A stretch of 64,000 nucleotides of DNA. It comes from Tubiluchus corallicola (Eukaryota; Priapulida; Priapulimorpha; Priapulimorphida; Tubiluchidae). The translations under genes were made by a program, and so were the position numbers. The stretch covers positions 17,194-81,193 of the forward strand of contig JAQGDQ010000099.1 in the NCBI GenBank assembly GCA_030141605.1, read 5' to 3'. A model generated the notes under the pieces. The model ran no database searches, was not told the DNA's origin, and saw only the letters and a program-made list of their open reading frames with translations. Below, one piece after another: positions 1 through 9,762 of this stretch (positions are counted from its first letter, which is position 1; every line of letters starts with the position of its first letter).

Positions 1-2
1 TT

Positions 3-1659
3 TTCTGTAGGTTTGGTCTTCCAGGTGAGATACATAGTGATCAAGGTCGCAATTTTGAGTCGCGTATTTTCCAGCAATGCTGTGAGTTACTGGACATAGT
101 GAAAACGCGAACTACCCCTTTAAATCCAAAAAGTGATGGTCTCGCAGAACGGTATGTACGCGTCATTTCTCGGCAATTAGCGCAGTTTTGCAGCACCCAT
201 CAGCGTGACTGGGACGTTAAATTACCTCTGTTTGTTTTTGCGTACAGGTCCGCAGAACATGAGTCGACAGGTTTCACTCCTGCAAAAGCAATGCTAGGCC
301 GTGAGCTTCGTCTTCCTTTGGACGTGCTTACAGGTCGTCCTCCCTCGGACACCCCTTCTTGCAACATAGTAGAGCATGTCAAACAACTTGAAAACAACTT
401 GTATGATGTTCATCATTTCATTCGTAACAACTTACGATTTTCTGGAGAAATAATGCGCAGACGTTATGCATGTCAAAGCCAAGACCCCCACGTTTTAAAC
501 TCCAGACTTAGTGTGGTTTTTCAATCCACAGTGCAAAATTGGACGGTCGCCAAAGCTGCAATTAGATTGGCAAGGACCATACGAAATCGTTAAGCAATTG
601 TCAGAAGTAGTTTTTCGCATACGCCTTCCAGGAGCAAAACGCTGCAAAGTCGTTCACGCAGACAGATTATGGCGGTATACACCTGCGCAAGGTTTTTCTT
701 GGGGTACTCCAGAAGTTCAGAGTACTTGCACGCAAGTAGATAGCCAAGCAACTAGTAATTACGAGTTTTCCGGGGACAGCAATGAGACTTCTTTAGTTGA
801 AGCTCCAGTTTCTTTTGGATTACCACCACCCCCATACTCTCCGCATAGAAGCAGCATCTCAGAATCGGAAGTAGAAACTGCATCGCGTTCACCTGCCTTT
901 GTGCCTGGTAGTGACAGCCTTTCTGCGCCTGCCCTGTCGCCCCAGCAAAGCCCTACTAGTGATTATTTCCCCAGCGACCGCATGGACGCTCCGTCTCCAC
1001 CTCCTTTATCACCCGTCCACCCAAGAACTTCTACTCCTAGAAAACCAGCTTCGCCTGGTCCATTAAGTCTGTTGTCGAATAATGACTCAGGGACTGAAGT
1101 CTCAGAAAGTGAGACTAGCTCTGCGACGAAGTCTTCTCAGAGAAGCCATAAAAATACACAGAGCGGAGTAGACAGTGGAGAAACCACTATTCTTTACGAA
1201 CTTATGGAATTCGATACGCAAAGTGAAGATGAAAATGACCCCTCATTAGCCCTCGTTACATTCTCTCCCCCTCTTATCCCGGACCAGGGCGATTCTATTC
1301 GTACCCCACCTCGCCTCACTCCCACTACCTTTTACGGAGCGGCAGCAACTGCTGATGACCCAGAGCCTTCTTCTAACGTTAGATCCTACCCTCGTAGAAA
1401 TCGCCTCCCTCCTACCAATCTTGGAAACTACATCTTTTATGATCCAACAGCTATTGGGACTCGGACTCGAGATGCTCGATTTGCTCGTCTACTCCGTGAA
1501 ACTGATGTACCACTAGAACCATGTATTTTGACAAACTGCCCCTGTCAGAAATTGTTTTCTGGTTCACCAAGCAATGACGTAAGCGATGCTACAAGCACTT
1601 TGTTGGAGCGAGCACCACCTCCACGCAGCATGTTTTACCTAAAAACTTACAACGATTAA
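3..1659 (+). pseudogene. Frameshifted 3' end of Ty3/gypsy pol (copy 1)
   Basis: The frame from position 3 to 593 encodes the integrase core from the second catalytic Asp (HSDQGRNFES) through the catalytic Glu (SDGLAERYVRV). The frame then switches; 511-1659 encodes the GPY/F-like module and the Ser/Pro-rich extension. Against copy 2, the 465-525 region has two one-base insertions (near 469 and in the C run near 487) and one deletion near 506-510. The net +1 shift separates the integrase core from its C-terminus, so this pol cannot yield an intact integrase. Elsewhere the copies differ by scattered substitutions only, indicating recent duplication. Confidence 0.92.
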
Positions 1660-3123
1660 AGTTTGGTACGCAACAAAACGCTTACACTCTATGCTAATTA
1701 TTCTCACGTCTTTACGTCACAGGATTTTGGGAATTGCCAACAAACTACTATTCAGCTGGATAAGATGATGCCGAAGTTATTAGTTGCTAAAATTTAGAAG
1801 AATGGAAGTGTCTAGTAAGCTACATGATTGTAAACTGTCTTATTTGTGTTTTATGACACTGGAACATGCAACGGTGTTAATGTTCTTAGTTTGATTATCT
1901 TTGAAACTTGAATTGCTTTCGCTAATCAATTGTTTTTTTGAATCGGCCTCATTTTAGCTTCCCAGCAGCACCTAGCCCATCGTACCCTCGGTGGACGTGA
2001 CTGACAGAGATCGAAGCCCGTTGGTAAAGTATTCGTTGATTAAAGGTAAAGTCAAATCTCACTCTTGACGACTTTCAGTGGTTGATCGTGAGACTGGGCT
2101 GTTATTCGTTTTTTTTTGTAATTATTGTTAATGCTATGCTATTTTGTTCCCTAGTGAATTGTTCTGTTGCCATTTAACAAGAAATTTGTATGAAAGAAAT
2201 TACTGTTATTTTAATGGTTGGTTAAAAAAGGAAAAAGAAATCCTGTTTATGTTGAAAAGAGTACGCTTGTCTTTTAAAACGTAATCTCGGCAATTGATGT
2301 TTCTCAAACATTCTTGTTTCAGTGCTGAATACAGCGCAAATCTGACTGCATTGAGTGAGACGTTCTTAAGTACATGTTCTTATGGAGAAACTTTATAAAT
2401 TTTTTTTAGCGTTGTGTTTAACGTTTATTTGTTTAATTTTGCTTCTGCAAGAGTTTAACTGCAGTTTGTTTCAGGATCCTGACCTTGAAGCAGTGCAGTG
2501 GAAACATTGAGTAATACCTCGTTTTAATTTTGCCCGTTGTCGATTTCTTGTAGCCATAGCCGTACCTACTTTGCACTGTCGCTGTCGTTATTGGGTATCT
2601 TAGCCAGATTGGTCTGCTTTCGTCTGATTACTAGATTGTTAGAAGGACCAATGGATAATTTCATTTATTCATTTTCTTTGCATAATTAGTTAGTTTTTGT
2701 TTGACTTGGTGCAAACTCATTTGCGACAATTTAACTTTCTATTTGCTACATTAAAGGAGCTGTAAACGTTAGTTGGTAACATTTTTCTCACACTTGTAAC
2801 AGCTATTAATTCGGTTGTTATCTGATTTACGAACAAATGTGACTTATTCTTACGTACGTTATGCTTTATAAACGAATTGTAATTATCAGTTTGGTTGTAT
2901 CTAATATTTCAGATGGCTTGTGTAATGAAGATTACTTTTGAACATTCAGAATTTATGTAACGTACGTGATTAGGTGTGAAATAAAGAAATGCCTGTACCG
3001 ATTTTTGTTTCCTTAGGTAATGAAGGGAGTTAGATGCATGGTGGACTAATTCGTCATTCTGCTAGCCCCTTTGAGCGAGAGGATAGTCCATTTGAGGACA
3101 AATGGAGGCTAAGAAGGGGGTAG
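1660..3123 (+). other. Untranslated region between pol stop and 3' LTR (copy 1)
   Basis: About 1.46 kb with no ORF over 60 codons and no env-like reading frame that I can see. It is conserved almost base for base at 9763-11227. An AATAAA occurs at 2980-2985. The stretch ends in a purine run (AAGAAGGGGG, 3111-3120), the likely polypurine tract for plus-strand priming, three bases before the LTR. Confidence 0.8.
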
Positions 3124-3434
3124 TGTTGCGGCCACGCTTAGTCAAGGTTAACTTTGCGCATGCGCAAAGTCACTTGCTATAAAAGCGGTGAGCACGTAGG
3201 TTACTACGTCTCTGTCGTGCTCACGTCCACCATGTGTGCTGCTCTTTTCAGTGCTTAACAGGATTGTCGTTTGGGGTAGGTACGGCGTAGTTTGAACCTG
3301 ATTATTTATCTTTTGTATTTCTTTCTCTGCACTCCGTCCTAGTGGAATGCAAAGCGCGCCAACGAAAGCTGACTGCTCAGCCGTCTTCGCGGCCCTCGAC
3401 CCCCTGGCAGCCCCCAGGGGAGGGCTCCGCAACA
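3124..3434 (+). repeat. LTR shared by the two gypsy copies
   Basis: The LTR starts TGTTGCGG and ends CCGCAACA, a perfect 8-bp terminal inverted repeat with the usual TG...CA ends. It holds a 16-bp palindrome, a TATA box, a short upstream ORF (3232-3258) and the ATG of the longest gag frame. Near its end is a GC-rich hairpin (CCCCTGG ... CCAGGGG, about 3402-3420). It differs from the right LTR by one substitution (near 3134) and one missing T (near 3220). Confidence 0.95.
3153..3185 (+). promoter_or_regulatory. LTR core promoter: NRF-1-type palindrome plus TATA box
   Basis: TTTGCGCATGCGCAAA at 3153-3168 is a perfect 16-bp palindrome containing TGCGCATGCGCA, which matches the published NRF-1 consensus. 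TATAAAAG follows at 3178-3185. The TATA position predicts transcription starting near 3205-3215. The arrangement is repeated in the right LTR (11257-11272 and 11282-11289). NRF-1 binding is inferred from sequence only. Confidence 0.7.
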
Positions 3435-5068
3435 CTGGTGTCGAAGTTGGGGATAAGAATTCACAGTCGGTCGAAAGGACAAGTCTAAGTGCATGTCTAG
3501 AAACTGCTTCTTGGGCTGATTCTTTAGATTCGTGTTCTGCTTCTTCTGTTAATTTGGCAAACCTAGCTAGCCAGCCTAGCCAAGTGGCCTATTTACCTTC
3601 GTCTGTTCCACGTCCGGTGTCTGTAGGTCACGCTAGCTTTCAAGACTCAGGCCTATCTTGTTCTACAGACCTGAGCAACCTAAATTTTATTTCGCAAGAA
3701 ATGCAAAACTTGTCTACGCGCATAAATAATCAGTTTTCACAATTTTCTGAGCTTAGTAATGTTATAGCTCAAAATCAAATGCGGAATGAAGCCCGTTTAG
3801 AAGACCTGTCAAGTGTAGTCGCAACACTTACACAGGCTTTTTCTCAGATCGCACCTAATTTTTCGGAGCGTCGCGGCCCAGTGGGGCCTGAACCTGGCCT
3901 TACACTGGTTAGGGAACCGGCTACGGTTCTCACCTCAAACGGTAATGATCCTGAACGTAATGGTTCATTCATTACTACAGATTGTGCGCATTCCCAGCGT
4001 CAAAATGCAGAACCGGCTACAGTGCCAAAAAACCCTACTGAACCGGTTACGCGCGTTCGCTTTCAAGCTCAGAGCGACAATGACCTTTCGCGAAATGACC
4101 CTGATATTTCCACATCTAGGTTCGATTCTCACTTGTCCAGCGGCACAGCAATAGAACAAACTAATTCGTTTTTACCTTTGCAAACAGCTTATAATAATTC
4201 TTGCACGAGTGGGGTTGCTAATAAAGAGTTTAAAGGGCTACCGCCTTATGATGGTGAAACAGTAACCTGGGAAAGCTATCGAGCTCAGTTTGAACTACTT
4301 AAGCAGATAAACTTATGGAATAACAGAGAAGCCGGGTTGCATTTAGCGTTAAAATTAAAAGGCAAAGCAGTTGGTGTTTTGGAAACGTTACCACCTGAGC
4401 AGCGCTCGGATTATTCAGTTCTTTCAAACGCTTTAAGTCGTAGATTTGGATGCCAAAATAGGGAAAGCGTGTACAGAGCGCATTATAACAGCCGCGTGCG
4501 TCAAACCAATGAAGATTTACGTCAGTATGCGGAACAATTGCGCGTGTTGTATCATCGCGCGTATCCTGCCGTGGATTTAAATTCTGCTGAACACCAACTT
4601 ACTTTAAAATTCATAGATGGTTTGGGAGACCCTGAACTAGCAATACACGTGCAACAAAGTTCACCCACCAATTTATCAGATGCTTTAGCATCAGCGCTTT
4701 CAATTGAATCCATTCGCCTTACTGCTAAACGTACAGCAGAACTTTCTGAAGCTGCCAAGCCGCGTAAACCTATGCTTAGAGCTCAACAACCTGTATCTGA
4801 TTCACGTTCAATTTCTTTTAGAAATGGCAAATTCGTATGCTATAATTGCGGAGGACATGGACATTTTGCAAAGCAATGTCCGTCTCCTGCACTTTCAGCG
4901 CAGGCCCAGCCTGGGCAATCGAGTCGGAAACCTGTAACATCAAATTTCGCGGGTCCAGAGAGAAAAAGGTCTCACCAGAGTCCAAATATGCAGAATAGCT
5001 CTAGTACTAATTTGAACCAATCGCGTCGCAGTACTGCTCGTCCTCACCATCCGCCACGTTTTCAATAG
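3347..5068 (+). CDS. gag: Gag polyprotein of Ty3/gypsy retrotransposon
   Basis: A 573-codon ORF encodes the structural protein that packages element RNA into cytoplasmic particles. The N-terminal ~280 residues are Ser/Asn/Gln-rich with a Leu-rich, possibly coiled-coil stretch near residues 110-165. A retrotransposon-gag capsid-like region begins near residue 297 (motif TVTWESYRAQFELL). One CCHC zinc knuckle starts at residue 498 (CYNCGGHGHFAKQC, spacing C-x2-C-x4-H-x4-C). The first ATG lies inside the 5' LTR, so the frame runs through the LTR end and primer binding site; translation may instead start at a later ATG. The stop at 5066-5068 overlaps the pol frame, which is open from 5011. Confidence 0.9.
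   Translation: MQSAPTKADCSAVFAALDPLAAPRGGLRNTGVEVGDKNSQSVERTSLSACLETASWADSLDSCSASSVNLANLASQPSQVAYLPSSVPRPVSVGHASFQDSGLSCSTDLSNLNFISQEMQNLSTRINNQFSQFSELSNVIAQNQMRNEARLEDLSSVVATLTQAFSQIAPNFSERRGPVGPEPGLTLVREPATVLTSNGNDPERNGSFITTDCAHSQRQNAEPATVPKNPTEPVTRVRFQAQSDNDLSRNDPDISTSRFDSHLSSGTAIEQTNSFLPLQTAYNNSCTSGVANKEFKGLPPYDGETVTWESYRAQFELLKQINLWNNREAGLHLALKLKGKAVGVLETLPPEQRSDYSVLSNALSRRFGCQNRESVYRAHYNSRVRQTNEDLRQYAEQLRVLYHRAYPAVDLNSAEHQLTLKFIDGLGDPELAIHVQQSSPTNLSDALASALSIESIRLTAKRTAELSEAAKPRKPMLRAQQPVSDSRSISFRNGKFVCYNCGGHGHFAKQCPSPALSAQAQPGQSSRKPVTSNFAGPERKRSHQSPNMQNSSSTNLNQSRRSTARPHHPPRFQ
3436..3452 (+). promoter_or_regulatory. Candidate tRNA primer binding site
   Basis: TGGTGTCGAAGTTGGGG begins one base after the LTR end. 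It starts with TGG, the complement of a tRNA CCA tail, as expected for minus-strand priming. The complement of TGGTGTC ends in GACACCA, as in many animal tRNA-Leu genes, so tRNA-Leu is the likeliest primer. I could not compare it with this genome's tRNAs. Confidence 0.7.
5011..5068 (+). promoter_or_regulatory. Gag-pol overlap requiring -1 frameshift
   Basis: The pol frame has a stop at 5008-5010 and is open from 5011. Gag ends at TAG 5066-5068. A -1 shift within these 58 bases would fuse Gag to Pol. No canonical X-XXY-YYZ heptamer is present; the best run is GTTTTCAATAG at 5058-5068, directly before the gag stop. The exact site is inference. Confidence 0.5.
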
Positions 5069-8000
5069 CGGGTGGAAGGAGACCGAGGCAACCATTCACC
5101 CGCCGGAATAAAACCGCCTCTAAGCGTCAAGTTAAACCAGAACTGCGCTATGCAAACAGTCCCATTAATTTTTCCGATGGCTTGTATGTGGCCGGATCCA
5201 TAAATGGCAGGGTCTGCCGAATACTGGTTGACACTGGAGCCACACATACGACAGTGCAGTCAGAGCTTGTTACTAATAGGCAAAAGCCTCTTTTTAAGCA
5301 AAAAGCCGTTGGTGTAACGGGAACATTTCTTGATTTACATGGTCCTGTTAAAATTTCGCTTAAACTTGGTGCAAATTCAGTGCAGTGGTCAGGCACAACT
5401 GATGTTTGGCTGACTGATAGTCTTGTTGGTGAAGACTGCATTTTGGGCCTTGATTGGCTAAATAAACACCAGGCAGTTGTTGATGTAGGCCAAAAATGCC
5501 TTACGTTTGCAGATGGTCGCATTGTTAAACTTTCGCTATTGCCAGGCGGTTGTACTGAAATTGCAAACATGCGTCGTGTTAAAATTCCTGCTTTTTCCGA
5601 AGCTATTGTAGAGGGTAGACCTGTGGTACCATTGCCACACTGTTTAGGCATGGTTAGTCGTGGAAACCAGCCATACCGTGCAGATGGCTTATTTACAGGT
5701 CGTGTGACCACTCCGCCAGGTGCCCCTACTATTAAAACTGTGGTAGCAAATGTTTCAAACAAACCAATAACGCTTTTTGAAAATGAAACAGTTGGTCAAT
5801 GGGAATTTGTTAACAGCATTGAACAGCCTTTGAAACTAGCTTCTTTAAAACCTAGAAACGGGGTTCGTACTAAACCTGAAGTTTCTGAAAGTTCACTGCC
5901 TGAACCAGTTCGAGATTTATTAAACCGTAGCAAAGAAAACTTGTCAAAAACTCAGTTTAAAAAGCTGCAAAACTTCCTGCAGAAAAATAATGATTTGTTC
6001 GCGTCTGGGCCTTATGACCTCGGACATACTAACATCGTACAGCACCGCATTAATACGGGCACCCATCCACCTATCAAGGCACAGCCTAGGCGACTAGGCC
6101 AAGCCCAGCGTGAGCAACTTGATCAGGCGATGGATGAGATGCGTGCGCAAGGGGTGATAGAAAGATCATATAGCCCCTGGTCATCTGCGGTCGTACTGGT
6201 ACGAAAAAAAGATGGTGGTACACGCTGTTGTGTGGATTATAGGTCCCTCAACACGATAACAGTAAAGGATAATTATCCATTACCGCGTATTGACGATTCA
6301 ATAGACGCGTTGTCCGGTGCTGAGTGGTTTTCCACTCTGGATTTAAAATCCGGATACCACCAAGTGGAAATGGCACCAGACGATAAAGAGAAAACCGCGT
6401 TCATTACGCACCAAGGCCTTTGGCAATTTAAATCAATGCCCTTTGGCTTATCAAACGCGCCAGCGACCTTTGAACGCTTAATGGAACAGGTCCTGGCAGG
6501 ACTTCATTGGCGTACGGTTTTAATTTATCTAGACGACGTCATTGTTTATGGCCGTACGTTTGATGAACATTTATTACGACTTCAAGAAGTTTTTGAGCGA
6601 TTTCGGTTAGCTGGCCTTAAACTCAATGCAAAAAAGTGCACGCTTGTGCAAAAACAAGTGCTGTACTTAGGCCATATAGTCAGCAGTGTCGGAGTTCAAA
6701 CCGATCCGGCTAAAACGGAAGCCGTTGCAAAGTGGCCTCGGCCCACTAACATTTCCGAGCTTCGCAGTTTTTTAGGTCTTTGTACTTATTACCGACGCTT
6801 TATTCAAAATTTTGCTAATGTTGCTAGTCCTCTTTATCAACTTACGCGGAAGAATCAATCTTTTGTTTGGCAAACTAGCCAGCAACGTTCATTTGAGCGT
6901 CTAAAAAACTTGTTGACAAGCGCACCAATTCTAGCATACCCCCAGTTTGATAAGCAATTCATTCTGGACACTGACGCCAGCAGTGTCGCTGTCGGAGCTG
7001 TCTTGTCACAATTACAAGGAGAGGAGGAGCATGTAATCGCGTATTATAGCCAGGTTCTTTCACCAGCAGAGCAAAATTACTGTGCTACGCGGCGCGAACT
7101 GTTAGCAGTAATAAAGGCAGTGAATCACTTGCATCACTACCTGTACGGGCGCCAGTTTTTAATACGGACTGATCATGCTGCCTTGCGCTGGCTTCGATCT
7201 TTGAAGAAGCCAGAAGGTCAGCTTGCCCGCTGGTTGGGAAAGCTGGACCAGTATGATTATTCCATAGAGCACAGGTCTGGCAAAAACCACAACAATGCAG
7301 ATGCTCTCTCTCGCAGGCCTTGTGAGGCTGAATGTAAATTTTGTTCAAGTAAATGTACAGAATCCACTGAATCGGAAAATGAATTCGTACTAAACCCAAA
7401 AGAGCTACACGAACATTGTTTAGCAAGCGCGGAAACCTTTGTGGATTCCAAACGCGCAAAAATCGCGAGGGCAGGAACTACGCTTCGCGATATAAACTTA
7501 GATTTTGCTCACGAACAAGCTGAAGATAGGGACATAGCCCCTATTCTTGGCTTTTTGCAAACTACTGAGCAACAGCCACCTTGGGAACAAATTTCTGCAT
7601 TGAGTCCAGAAACCAAGGCGCTCTGGCAACAATGGGGAGCCTTGCGTGTTGAAAATGGCATTGTTCAGCGCCGCTGGGAGTCTCCTCAGGTAAACATTTT
7701 ACGTTATCAGTGGATTGTTCCCCGCAATTTTCGGGAAAGCCTACTGACTGGTTTTCACAGTAACGCATCTGCTGGTCATTTTGGCCAAAATAAGACCTTT
7801 GCAAAACTTCGTGAACGTTATTTTTGGCCAGGAATGCGAAATGATGTTAAGTTGTGGATCCGCTCTTGCCATGAATGTTGTGGCAAAAAAGGACCACAAA
7901 GAAAGCCAAGAGCACCTCTGCAAATGTATCGCGTGGGCGCTCCAATGGAGCGAATTGCAATTGACATTGCAGGTCCTTTTGTACGTTCAGACTTAGGCAA

Positions 8001-9762
8001 CAAGTACATTCTAATTGCAATTGACTACTTCACAAAGTGGCCTGAGGTTTTTGCTATACCGAACCAAGAGGCCGAAACTGTTGCCTCAGTCCTAGTGAAC
8101 GAGTTTTTCTGTAGGTTTGGTCTTCCAGGTGAGATACATAGTGATCAAGGTCGCAATTTTGAGTCGCGTATTTTCCAGCAATGCTGTGAGTTACTGGACA
8201 TAGTGAAAACGCGAACTACCCCTTTAAATCCAAAAAGTGATGGTCTCGCAGAACGGTATGTACGCGTCATTTCTCGGCAATTAGCGCAGTTTTGCAGCAC
8301 CCATCAGCGTGACTGGGACGTTAAATTACCTCTGTTTGTTTTTGCGTACAGGTCCGCAGAACATGAGTCGACAGGTTTCACTCCTGCAAAAGCAATGCTA
8401 GGCCGTGAGCTTCGTCTTCCTTTGGACTTGCTTACAGGTCGTCCTCCCTCGGACACCCCTTCTTGCAACATAGTAGAACATGTCAAACAACTTGAAAACA
8501 ACTTGTATGATGTTCATCATTTCATTCGTAACAACTTACGATTTTCTGGAGAAACAATGCGCAGACGTTATGACGTCAAAGCCAAGACCCCACGTTTTAA
8601 ACCTGGTGACTTAGTGTGGTTTTTCAATCCACAGCGCAAAATTGGACGGTCGCCAAAGTTGCAATTAGATTGGCAAGGACCATACGAAATCGTTAAGCAA
8701 TTGTCAGAAGTAGTTTTTCGCATACGCCTTCCAGGAGCAAAACGCTGCAAAGTCGTTCACGCAGACAGATTATGGCGGTATACACCTGCGCAAGGTTTTT
8801 CTTGGGGTACTCCAGAAGTTCAGAGTACTTGCACGCAAGTAGATAGCCAAGCAACTAGTAATTACGAGTTTTCCGGGGACAGCAATGAGACTTCTTTAGT
8901 TGAAGCTCCAGTTTCTTTTGGATTACCACCACCCCCATACTCTCCGCATAGAAGCAGCATCTCAGAATCGGAAGTAGAAACTGCATCGCGTTCACCTGCC
9001 TTTGTGCCTGGTAGTGACAGCCTTTCTGCGCCTGCCCTGTCGCCCCAGCAAAGCCCTACTAGTGATTATTTCCCCAGCGACCGCATGGAAGCTCCGTCTC
9101 CACCTCCTTTATCACCCGTCCACCCAAGAACTTCTACTCCTAGAAAACCAGCTTCGCCTGGTCCATTAAGTCTGTTGTCGAGTAATGACACAGAGACTGA
9201 AGTCTCAGAAAGTGAGACTAGCTCTGCAACGAAGTCTTCTCAGAGAAGCCATAAAAATACACAGAGCGGAGTAGATAGTGGAGAAACCACTATTCTTTAC
9301 GAACTTATGGAATTCGATACGCAAAGTGAAGACGAAAATGACCCCTCATTAGCCCACGTTACATCCTCTCCCCCTCTTATCCCGGACCAGGGCGATTCTA
9401 TTCGTACCCCACCTTGCCTCACTCCCACTACCTTTTACGGAGCGGCAGCAACTGCTGATGACCCAGAGCCTTCTTCTAACGTTAGATCCTACCCTCGTAG
9501 AAATCGTCTCCCTCCCACCAATCTTGGAAACTACATCTTTTATGATCCAACAGCTATTGGGACACGGACTCGAGATGCTCGATTTGCTCGTCTACTCCGT
9601 GAAACTGATGTACCACTAGAACCATGTATTTTGACAAACTGCCCCTGTCAGAAATTGTTTTCTGGTTCACCAAGCAACGACGTAAGCGATGCTACAAGCA
9701 CTTTGTTGGAACGAGCACCACCTTCACGCAGCATGTTTTACCTAAAAACTTACAACGATTAA
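5011..9762 (+). CDS. pol: Pol polyprotein: protease, RT, RNase H, integrase, long C-terminal extension
   Basis: The frame is open from 5011 and lies -1 relative to gag; the first ATG is at 5182, and residues here count from it. The aspartic protease motif LVDTGATHTT has its Asp at 17. The reverse transcriptase YLDD box is at 449-452. RNase H has LDTDAS near 595-600. The integrase zinc-binding residues are H859, H866, C896 and C899 (H-x6-H-x29-C-x2-C). The D,D(35)E core is D928, D988 and E1024. A GPY/F-type module (WQGPYEIV) lies near 1164, with no chromodomain visible. From about 1200 to 1526 follows a Ser/Pro/Thr-rich extension. All key catalytic residues are present. Expression as a Gag-Pol fusion is probable. 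Confidence 0.95.
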   Translation, partial: FEPIASQYCSSSPSATFSIAGGRRPRQPFTRRNKTASKRQVKPELRYANSPINFSDGLYVAGSINGRVCRILVDTGATHTTVQSELVTNRQKPLFKQKAVGVTGTFLDLHGPVKISLKLGANSVQWSGTTDVWLTDSLVGEDCILGLDWLNKHQAVVDVGQKCLTFADGRIVKLSLLPGGCTEIANMRRVKIPAFSEAIVEGRPVVPLPHCLGMVSRGNQPYRADGLFTGRVTTPPGAPTIKTVVANVSNKPITLFENETVGQWEFVNSIEQPLKLASLKPRNGVRTKPEVSESSLPEPVRDLLNRSKENLSKTQFKKLQNFLQKNNDLFASGPYDLGHTNIVQHRINTGTHPPIKAQPRRLGQAQREQLDQAMDEMRAQGVIERSYSPWSSAVVLVRKKDGGTRCCVDYRSLNTITVKDNYPLPRIDDSIDALSGAEWFSTLDLKSGYHQVEMAPDDKEKTAFITHQGLWQFKSMPFGLSNAPATFERLMEQVLAGLHWRTVLIYLDDVIVYGRTFDEHLLRLQEVFERFRLAGLKLNAKKCTLVQKQVLYLGHIVSSVGVQTDPAKTEAVAKWPRPTNISELRSFLGLCTYYRRFIQNFANVASPLYQLTRKNQSFVWQTSQQRSFERLKNLLTSAPILAYPQFDKQFILDTDASSVAVGAVLSQLQGEEEHVIAYYSQVLSPAEQNYCATRRELLAVIKAVNHLHHYLYGRQFLIRTDHAALRWLRSLKKPEGQLARWLGKLDQYDYSIEHRSGKNHNNADALSRRPCEAECKFCSSKCTESTESENEFVLNPKELHEHCLASAETFVDSKRAKIARAGTTLRDINLDFAHEQAEDRDIAPILGFLQTTEQQPPWEQISALSPETKALWQQWGALRVENGIVQRRWESPQVNILRYQWIVPRNFRESLLTGFHSNASAGHFGQNKTFAKLRERYFWPGMRNDVKLWIRSCHECCGKKGPQRKPRAPLQMYRVGAPMERIAIDIAGPFVRSDLGNKYILIAIDYFTKWPEVFAIPNQEAETVASVLVNEFFCRFGLPGEIHSDQGRNFESRIFQQCCELLDIVKTRTTPLNPKSDGLAERYVRVISRQLAQFCSTHQRDWDVKLPLFVFAYRSAEHESTGFTPAKAMLGRELRLPLDLLTGRPPSDTPSCNIVEHVKQLENNLYDVHHFIRNNLRFSGETMRRRYDVKAKTPRFKPGDLVWFFNPQRKIGRSPKLQLDWQGPYEIVKQLSEVVFRIRLPGAKRCKVVHADRLWRYTPAQGFSWGTPEVQSTCTQVDSQATSNYEFSGDSNETSLVEAPVSFGLPPPPYSPHRSSISESEVETASRSPAFVPGSDSLSAPALSPQQSPTSDYFPSDRMEAPSPPPLSPVHPRTSTPRKPASPGPLSLLSSNDTETEVSESETSSATKSSQRSHKNTQSGVDSGETTILYELMEFDTQSEDENDPSLAHVTSSPPLIPDQGDSIRTPPCLTPTTFYGAAATADDPEPSSNVRSYPRRNRLPPTNLGNYIFYDPTAIGTRTRDARFARLLRETDVPLEPCILTNCPCQKLFSGSPSNDVSDATSTLLERAPPSRSMFYLKTYND

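Larger units (their letters stand above)
1..3434 (+). mobile_element. 3' part of upstream Ty3/gypsy copy (array copy 1), cut by window edge
   Basis: Positions 1-3434 are nearly identical to 8104-11539, so this is the 3' portion of a second copy of the same element: integrase core end, integrase C-terminus, pol extension, about 1.46 kb of untranslated DNA, polypurine tract and 3' LTR. Its 3' LTR (3124-3434) is also the 5' LTR of the complete copy downstream, giving an internal-LTR-internal-LTR order. That arrangement is usually explained by unequal recombination between LTRs. The left part lies outside the window. Confidence 0.93.

Noticed and set aside
7085-8009. Antisense and out-of-frame ORFs inside pol
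   Set aside because: They are shadows of the intact pol frame and carry no known motif.
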